The translations under genes were made by a program, and so were the position numbers. 64,000 bases of DNA, from NCBI GenBank assembly GCA_043228905.1, contig JBHGNT010000015.1, forward strand, positions 11,780,001 to 11,844,000, read 5' to 3'. The notes under the pieces are model-generated. The model was not told where the DNA came from, ran no database searches, and saw only the letters and a list, made by a program, of their open reading frames with translations. This stretch comes from Azolla caroliniana (Eukaryota > Polypodiophyta). This document shows, piece after piece, positions 56,801-64,000 of the stretch. Within the stretch, counting starts at the first letter, position 1. Every line of letters starts with the position of its first letter.

Positions 56801-59019
56801 AGAAACAGGAGGATAAATGTTCGACCTCATTTTAACAAACAAAAAAATACTTACATGTTGAGACAGGCCACGGGCCTTTAACAAATTCCCTAAATTGCTA
56901 TATGCATCGACCTAGTATAAATAGCCCAAAAAAACACTCATTACATAAATTAAATAAGACAGTTTAAATAATGGATGAATCTTAACATTTGATTCATGAG
57001 ATTACCAGCTTTGGATTGATTGCAAGAGCTTGATGACAACACTCTTCAGCTTCACGAAGCATCCCTTTGCGCATATAAGCACTCGCAAGATTAGACCATG
57101 CGTCACAAAATCTTGGGCGCAGCTGCAAATACCAAAAACCACAGCCAGAAATGTATGACACTAAAATCCATCTAAAAGTTACTTGTGGGTTGTAAAACCA
57201 ACAGACAGATACCTCAATTGCAGCACAATAGAACCTAATTGCTAGGTCAATGTCCCCTTTCTCCTGCAAATAATTCATCATCAGATCATCCCATTCATTA
57301 GATTCATTTTGCTAGTCTTGTTGATAAAAAATATCATTCACCTTCCATGCATTAGCCATGTTTCCATAGCACTCAGCAAAATCGGGATCAATCCGGAGAG
57401 CTTCTTCGTTTTTCTTAATGCACATGTCATAGTCATGAAGCTGAGAAACAAAACACCAAAACGGATCCTTCATATTTTCCAAAGCAAACAAGGGGAAGGT
57501 AATCAAGGAAATTTTCAATGCATCTTTGATTGCTCACATTCAAATGAGAAAGCTTGAACCATACCTGGTAATAAATAGCACCCAAGAGCAACAATGCCTC
57601 GGTCCTCGATGGGTTCTTCTCATGTACCAAACCACAATACTCTAATGCTTTATTATAATTTCCATCTTTGTATTCTTTATGAGACAAAGTCAGGAGGGCG
57701 TCTTCATCCACTGGATTCCAACAGAAAAATACTTAAACAAATGAAGTATACTTCGAAGATGAGCATTACATGAAGCTAACAGATGAAAGCTATAGATGCC
57801 AAACAAAGCTAGTGTCAGGGAATTATGTGAGTAGCACAAATCAGTAATTACCATTTGAACTTAGCCAATAAATGTATATACATACATACACACGAGCCAA
57901 AGTCAGGAGAGAACTAAAAGAGTAACTATTTGCATTTGAACTTAGCTTCGTACATATACACAGAGACACATATATGCACACCTACACACACATACAAACA
58001 CACCTACACACACAAGCCAGAGACAGGAGATGATTATAAAAGTAACAAATACATGAAATTAGTCCATAATAAATACATGAAAGGATGTGTATATATATGT
58101 ATACATTCTCATACATACATATACATATAGGGCACACAGATACATACAACATTCTCATGTTGAAATTTAGTCCATAATAAATACATGAAAGGATGTGTAT
58201 ATATGTATACATTCTCATACATACATATACATATATGGCACACAGATATACACATACATACGAGAAAGAGTTCACTGCAGTAGCAATAAAAACACTTGAG
58301 AATGGGGTAGGCTATAAGCATAAATTGAGGCTAGCTTTGAGAGGTATAGACACAAACTGCCAAACAAGCTAGAAGATTAACACAAAACAGTGTCTACCAC
58401 TGAATTTTACCATTTTTGCCTCATAAATAAACCCACACAAACATGTATATGTATATGCACTTGCATGTAATGCTCTACCCATGACTCTCTGACCTTCAAT
58501 TGATGAAAGGCTTTTGAGACTGGTAGATTGATGCATAATCTGATATGGGATCTACAACCAGATGTAGCTAGGGTTATCTATTGCCCTCTATACATGTACT
58601 AGACAAAAATATATCAAATGCTAAAAAAACTGAAATTCCACGAATCAGGTGGCAAAAAGCTGAATTATTCCATGAGTTGGGAACCAGGAGATTTAATTAC
58701 TTGATGAATATTCGATAAAAATCTAGGAAGGTGACTTTTTTCAACACAATCGGCACTAAGGACTCAAAATTAAACAAGAAAAACAAACTTTTTTCTAATT
58801 TTGATCTAGTATTCTAAAAAGGAGAGAGATTTATCAACATATAAGATACCAAAACCAATGGGAATACTTACCCTCGGGTTGATCCAAGGCGATACTATGC
58901 TGGCGCAGAGTTGGCAAAACAGAGGATTTCTTCTTGGTCTGTGCGAACACCAGGTGTTCAGGAGCAGGGTTCTCCCTCATCAGCAATCCCTGCCTCATGG
59001 CACTCTGCACAGACATCAT
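50863..59019 (-). CDS. SEC: SECRET AGENT, protein O-GlcNAc transferase
   Basis: The spliced frame is 976 codons plus stop. The enzyme transfers N-acetylglucosamine from UDP-GlcNAc to Ser/Thr of nuclear and cytosolic proteins (family GT41); in Arabidopsis SEC modifies DELLA proteins such as RGA and works alongside SPINDLY. About 13 TPR units span residues 50-505 (for example [20 protein letters not shown]). The catalytic domain covers about 530-976. [16 protein letters not shown] at 595-610 carries His603, aligned to the active-site His of animal [12 protein letters not shown] has Lys778, and [16 protein letters not shown] at 853-868 binds the nucleotide sugar. Length matches SEC (about 977) and not SPY (about 914). 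The start follows the first ATG of a double Met. No signal peptide or membrane segment. Confidence is very high. Confidence 0.97.
50863..59019 (-). other. SEC: SEC exon map (27 coding exons)
   Basis: Exons 5' to 3': 58872-59019, 57565-57710, 57342-57440, 57213-57263, 57006-57122, 56855-56911, 56650-56769, 56401-56463, 56166-56244, 55359-55468, 55189-55242, 55017-55084, 54818-54920, 54524-54726, 54315-54411, 53902-53973, 53724-53800, 53500-53616, 53085-53337, 52836-52946, 52447-52533, 52235-52362, 52059-52141, 51853-51958, 51465-51611, 51160-51280, 50863-50976. All 26 introns are GT-AG. The exon lengths sum to 2931, divisible by three. Intron 1 is the longest (1161 bp) and contains a ~108-bp duplication (units near 58083 and 58191) and CA-rich runs. 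Confidence 0.93.
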
Positions 59020-59330
59020 GCTGGAGGAGAAAACACCTCAAACCAGAGGTGCAAGTCAAAAAAAAAAATCAGGGTTGGGAAGAAGAAGAGAAGGCCCGAA
59101 TCACAGAAAACAGAGGGGGATAATTAGGATTTCCTTTTCCCTCTCCTCATATCAGTTTGTTTCTCTCTCTTTCTGTGCGTGTGTGAGGGGGGAGGGGGGG
59201 GGGTGCATGGAAAGCTTCGGTGGATGGGTGTGCTTTTTTGCCCCTGCTTTTTGCTTACTCTGTTCTCTCAAATTGCCCTCAAATTTCTAATTACATACAT
59301 ATATACTCTCGTTCCTTCTAGACCTCCTTC
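59020..59330 (-). promoter_or_regulatory. SEC 5' UTR and proximal promoter
   Basis: Upstream of the ATG are a GA/A-rich leader (59050-59120) and a CT/GT-rich stretch (59130-59200) on the plus strand. No clear TATA box was identified, so the start site is unknown. Confidence 0.4.
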
Positions 59331-59339
59331 TCCTCCATC

Positions 59340-59600
59340 TTTATGTATACATATACATATATGTGTATATCTGTGGAACAGTGGATCTGTATGTATATAC
59401 ATGGATCTGTATGTGTATGTATATGGATCTGTGTATGTATATACATGGATCTTGTATATATCCGGATCTATATGTGTATGTATATGGATCTGTATATGTA
59501 TATACATGGATCTTGTATATATCTGGATCTGTATGTGTATGTATATGGATCGTATATGTATATACATGGATCTTGTATATATCTGGATTTGTGTGTGTGT
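59340..59600. repeat. ~60-bp minisatellite upstream of SEC
   Basis: CATGGATCTTGTATATAT occurs at 59444, 59505 and 59565 (steps of 61 and 60 bp) within a TATG/GGATCTG-rich array. It begins about 320 bp upstream of the SEC ATG. The Tyr/Ile/Cys-rich frames it creates are not genes. Confidence 0.85.
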
Positions 59601-59699
59601 ATGTGTGTGTATATGTTTGCATGCAAATGCCTCCCTCCATCCCACACTAGGATCATGCATATATCTAGATTTGTATGTGTATGTATACGGATGTGAATA

Positions 59700-61300
59700 T
59701 GTGTGGAGGTGCCCCCAACCATCCCACTATCGATGACTTGGCTTAACCTACAATACATATTCATAATTTGATGTCGTCGCCTTGGCACTTCGCTTCATCG
59801 TATTGCATTTTCACTTGACCTCCTCCTCCTCCACCTTTTACAAGTTACTCGTGTTTGACTTGCCATGCTAGTTTCATATGGCCTTCCTCTACCAATTTTT
59901 TCAGTCATCATCATGTGATTGTGGGTGGTCTTTTGGCTTGGGAATCTCGGTTTGTGGTGGTGGTGCGCAACTCTTTCGATGAAGTATGTGGTCTTTATTC
60001 AAATTAGAGGATGGTAATTGGCTTTTGATGTGATTTATGAGGTCTTCTTACGTTATTGTATGTGGCGCGTGGTTTTCATTGCTCTAAAAATGATACTTAG
60101 ATCAACATGCATAATGTTGATTTGCCACTATAAGATCCTTTGTAGAGAAAGAATGTGTGATGTCCATTAAAGCACCAAACAATCCTACGTATCCTCTATG
60201 GAATGCCTTTATTAGCCCTAACATCGACCCTATTGAGTTTGCCAACACATTTACCCCTTACTTAACTTTATACACCTAAGCTCAAAAGCTCAATCTTCTT
60301 TTAAACAAATGTTTGGCTAGTACTAACTAGGAAGAACAAACTCATAGGGATGGAATCTTGAGAATATCGCATCATGACACCCTAGTATTATGCTTGTATT
60401 GGTTCGAGAACATTTCCCAAGGAATATGGAGGCAAAGTTCTAATTTAAGGAAGTTTGTGCAACATTTACACAAGAGGTAGTCTCCTAGTTTTGACTCCTC
60501 CCAATAGAGTTTTTGCCTTGGATATCCAATGATTTATGCTTTTTGTGGTTTGTTATATCCATTTTGGAAGTCATCGTACTTAGAATTTATTTTTCCTTTA
60601 TGATATATGTTAATTAGGGCACTTAAGAACATTGGAGCATAGCCAAATACATGTTACATCTGGTACACTTACATGTTTGAGTACTAATTTGAGGTTGGAT
60701 ATATATATAAGCCTACACTTGGAATGACTTTTATGCGTTGAGTATGGTGGTAGCATTAACAATGTAGAATTGTTTCATGAATTTGAAATTAATGCCATGT
60801 TTTATATAAAAGCATATTCTGCTATAATATCCCTATGAGCTTTAATATTTCTTATTTAAGATATTTGACATATGCCTAAATATATGCAAGAAACATCCCA
60901 AATAGGTTATTAGACTATAGGTTATCAATAATATAAGTAGGGATTACATGATGCTTCTTTATTAAGATTGCACAAATTGTATTTCCATTATGATAAGTTT
61001 AAATTATTCACTCTATGTCGGTTGCAACCATTGCTAGCCTATGTTGCTTGTTGCCACACCTACAATTACTTGCATGGTAGAGATAGGTGTCATCATTATG
61101 ATCAAATATTGTAACTTTGGTAAAATCTTGTTTTCTCAATTTAATAAGTCATATTTTATCATATAAACGTTGCTTCTTGCATCTTACACTATCTCCATCA
61201 CTTTTTTGTGTCATCTCTCTCTCGTTTTCATTACGAACTATCCTCATTCATAACCTTGACTATTCAACACGTTGATCATGAACTCTATGAAAAAATTTTG
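59700..61300. other. Intergenic spacer
   Basis: AT-rich sequence without a supported ORF, RNA gene or clear repeat. It may include old transposon debris that I cannot identify. Confidence 0.5.
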
Positions 61301-61319
61301 GTGAGCTCAACGTTGTCGT

Positions 61320-62100
61320 GAAGAAAACCGTCCATAAGCGGAATCGGCAGACCAAGGCGTGGGAACCGGTTCCTCACGCGCGCACGCTCCAAGTCGAACA
61401 TAGAAGCGAGTTAGGAGGATAATCGGCAGGAACGGGCCCTAACACGAGTGGAGACAAAGACCGCGCGAACAGTCTTTTCGGTCGCGCGCGCGAGCTAAGG
61501 GACGGCACGAGTCGGCGGCGTAACGACGCGTATGCGTGAAGAACGGAGCGGATCCCTGTTCGAAAGGGACAGGGAATAAAGCTGACAGGACGGCCTGCTC
61601 GTCGGGCTATATAAGAGCAGGAAAGAGCTGTTGCAGAGATCGGGGGGCGGAGAGGACGAAGTGCTGTCGGACCGTTTCTGGACGCTTCTCTCTCTCTGTT
61701 TCCTTCCTTCTTGAGCTCCATAGCTTTCTGTGCAGGGTTCCGAGGAGGCTCGCGCTGTTTCGAGGAACGCCCGAGTGCTTCCGGCAGCCCCTTTGTGCGT
61801 CGAAGTGAACAGGCATCGGCATCTGTTCGCCGGCCTGTTCGGTTGTAACCAACCTGTGCCCCGTCGAGGGTTGTAGTCGTGTTAGCCATTTTTCTTAATA
61901 CACATATTTAGTCATTCGCATCTGTCTGTGTCGGTGTCTGTTCGCGTTCACCGTGTTGAAGGGCCGCGTCCCTGTGTATCCCCCGGCCCTGCGTAGCCGG
62001 TTCTCTCCCTTTCTCCTCCCTCGCTTGCTCTTTGGTTCGAGACCCCCGCGGTCCTGCCTCGTTTCCACACGCACTTGCGTAAAATCTCGACAACGTGAAC
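61320..62100 (+). repeat. GC-rich LTR-like segment with TATA box
   Basis: The segment changes abruptly to GC-rich sequence with CGCGCGCG runs, then a good TATA box, GGGCTATATAAGAGCAGG, at 61603-61620. It lies ~600 bp upstream of a gag fragment in the same sense, as expected of a 5' LTR. No second copy or terminal motif was confirmed, so the borders are rough. Confidence 0.45.
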
Positions 62101-62239
62101 CATCGATAGGGTGGGGGGGTCTCTGATAGAAGAAATGGTTGAGAATGGATTCATTGCATATATGGTCAACTTCATGATGACCTGAATAGTACAAGCACAA
62201 AGTGTTTCTATCTGATTGGAAAGCGAGTTGACACTTGCT

Positions 62240-62824
62240 ATACAATCAGTTATTTAGAAGATTGGTCAATTCAACGGTGAAGACACCACAAGATTTTGGG
62301 AGTTCAATGAGAATGAAATGACCAATAAAGTGGCGACTGGGCTACGTATGATGGCTCAAATCAATTGAGTGGTGACTCTAGATCTTTGAGTAAAGGTTGC
62401 AAAATTTCAAGAAAGGTTCCGCATAGATGGATATGGATTTCGTTAAGCATTGTTAGATGAGTATATGCTTGATGACCTTACTAGACTCACAAAGAAGATC
62501 TTTCACAAGTGACCCGAGAAAGGAGGGAAAGGGCTCTCAATATCAGAATTACTGAGAGAATTTGAAAATAAGTGCAACAAGCGCTTGGTGAGGGATTTAG
62601 AGCTTCTTCGGTGTGAGAATGTAGATTTATTCATTGTGATAGAGGATGATGCTGATACCTTGAAAAATATTACTGTAAGAGATTTTCCAACACAAGAATC
62701 AACTACTCGAGCAAGAGGACAAAAAGGAAAAGAATTAGATTCACCAATTGACGAGATAATTAAAAGCATGAAGGATCTACAATTGAGGCTCACCAAGCCG
62801 GAGAAAGTTGAAAACTTTAATTAA
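62240..62824 (+). pseudogene. Gag-like fragment
   Basis: Plus-strand frames read FNGEDTTRFWEFNENEMTNK, then VAKFQERFRIDGYGF, and an open part (62585-62824) with EFENKCNKRLVRDLELL just before it and VIEDDADTLKNITVRDF within it. The beginning resembles plant retrotransposon gag domains that start F-G-V/T-R. Stops at 62366 and 62443 show decay. It is cut by the Copia-D LTR. Confidence 0.45.
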
Positions 62825-62879
62825 CAAAAGCCTAAGGAAGGTCGAAAAGAAAACTTTATCCACTAATGCATATGATGTG

Positions 62880-62930
62880 ATAGTACTTGTAAAGAATCGG
62901 AAGTGATTTTGTGCATGCGGAAGTGATATA

Positions 62931-62983
<53 letters not shown>

Positions 62984-63254
62984 ACGACATATACAGAAAT
63001 TTAACAAGAAGCAAGAATGAGCCAATAGTTACAAAGAGGAGGAGAAGGTGCTTATGTAGTCACCTTTTCTCTACGTTCTCTCACTACAACCACCACTTAA
63101 AAGGAGGTCGAGACTTAACTATACTAAATATGTGTCATAGAACCTTAAAGTTCTATGACACACTAGTTACTATACTAGGAGGTGGGGTGTTCACACACTT
63201 GGGTGTTCTTAGGGTGTGTTCCCACACTAGGGAAGTTGAGTTTGATTCTCAACG
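62880..63254 (-). repeat. 3' LTR of Copia-D
   Basis: It ends TTGATTCTCAACG, next to CCCCCTCAAACAC, the reverse complement of a polypurine tract. It shares the hairpin TGTGTCATAGAA and the overall order with the LTR fragment at 7476-7908. It contains a (TG)n(AG)n microsatellite at 62933-62980. The start is approximate. Confidence 0.65.
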
Positions 63255-64000
63255 TGCCCCCTCAAACACAAAATTTGATCGCCAAAAAGTTGGTTCAGAC
63301 TGCTCTTCGGGTCGGCTTTGAGTCGGCTCCAGCTTCAGCTTCGAATAGCCGGCTCACTCCTATGTTTGCTCTGGTCCATTCGATGTCATGTCGGATGGCT
63401 TCTTATCCATACTCCCCCTCAAGCTCAGTTGGTCGGTGATCGAGAGACCGAGGTTCGTCGTGAATTGTCGTAGCTTGTCGGTTCCCAAGGCCTTCGTGAA
63501 GATGTCGGCCATCTACAAATTCATACTAATGTGTTGTAGGTTGACATTGCTGACCAAGACACGTTCTAGGAAGAAATGATAATGCACCTCAACATGCTTA
63601 ATTCAAGCGTGAAAGACAGGGTTCTGAGCTAGATGAATGTTGCTCATGTTGTCACAACACAGGAGAATCAAATCCTTGATGAGAACGCCCAGATCCTTCA
63701 ATATTTTTTTGAGCCAAACGGCGTCACATGTGGTGACGGCCACACCCCTGTATTCAGCTTTTGTGCTAGACAATGCGATTGTCGGCTACTTTTTACTACT
63801 CCACGATATGGCTCTACTGCTGAGGGAGAAGTCGAATCCCGATGTTGATCGTCTGTCGGTTTTGTAGCCAGCTCAATTAGCATCAATGTACCCTTCTAGT
63901 TGAATCGGTGTGGTTGATTTGTAGAGAATGTTGAAATCCATTGTCCCTCTCACATAGTGTAACACTCGCTTAGCACAGTCCAGGTGAATGTTTTGTGGTG
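63255..64000 (-). pseudogene. Copia-D RNase H region (runs off the edge)
   Basis: Degenerate minus-strand coding sequence aligns with the Copia-B RNase H (44069-44700): the segment specifying TADIFTK-like text is near 63480-63510, and the STEAEY region is near 63740-63770. Several stops are present. The rest of the element lies beyond 64000. Confidence 0.7.

Noticed and set aside
57930-58321. Tyr/Cys/Met-rich ORFs in SEC intron 1
   Set aside because: They come from CA/TATG-rich simple sequence and a 108-bp duplication inside the intron.
50863-59019. SPINDLY (O-fucosyltransferase) as the identity of the host gene
   Set aside because: SPY is shorter (about 914 residues, fewer TPRs). The total length, the start of the protein, the 13 TPRs and the EFP-DQ-type C-terminus fit SEC instead.
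59341-59736. Several overlapping Tyr/Ile/Cys-rich ORFs on both strands upstream of SEC
   Set aside because: They are produced by the ~60-bp TATG-rich minisatellite, have no start context or composition of a real protein, and appear in many frames at once.
61374-61889. 171-codon minus-strand ORF in GC-rich sequence
   Set aside because: It lies across a segment with a TATA box and LTR-like composition; Arg/Pro/Ser-rich text without a recognisable domain.

Overview
The window is plant nuclear DNA, almost certainly from an angiosperm with a repeat-rich genome. It holds one intact host gene with plant-style GT-AG introns, and most of the rest is nested LTR retrotransposons of the Ty3/gypsy and Ty1/copia types, plus a LINE remnant. 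I cannot name the species. No bacterial-type operons, CRISPR arrays, rRNA genes or functional tRNA genes are visible.

Layout. 1-7475: right part of a Ty3/gypsy element (Gypsy-A, minus strand) with an extra long ORF between integrase and the missing 3' LTR. 7476-7908: LTR fragment of a copia family that reappears at the right edge. 7909-~16010: a chromovirus (Gypsy-B, minus) split inside its protease by a gag-protease element (11079-14210, target duplication CCAAG). ~16010-20953: a gag-only LTR family (element D, minus), itself interrupted by a second copy of its LTR and by a copia-type solo LTR with a 54-bp minisatellite. 20970-22030: gypsy integrase fragment. 22273-32140: a chromovirus (Gypsy-C, plus, target duplication GCATG) whose LTRs carry a tRNA-like sequence, with Copia-C (25428-30324, minus) inserted in it. 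32265-32405: an exon-like piece of a dehydrogenase gene. 33193-38528: Copia-A (minus), a very young, nearly intact element. 38690-40243: LINE remnant. 41439-49869: element E, a second gag-only copy (plus), split by Copia-B (43133-49188, target duplication AAGGC). 50863-59019: the host gene SECRET AGENT (minus). 59760-64000: spacer, another LTR and gag fragment, and a copia element (Copia-D) running off the right edge.

The host gene encodes a complete 976-residue O-GlcNAc transferase. I resolved 27 exons by eye; every junction is GT-AG and the joined frame is open from ATG to stop. Retroelements approach it on both sides but none interrupts its exons.

The retroelements sit inside one another and give a relative order of events. 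Copia-A is the youngest by LTR identity (one difference in 611 bp). Most other elements carry stops, frameshifts or deletions and are dead. The least familiar features are the extra Gypsy-A ORF, the gag-only family with a 171-bp coding repeat whose number differs between copies, and tRNA-like sequences placed antisense in two unrelated LTR families.
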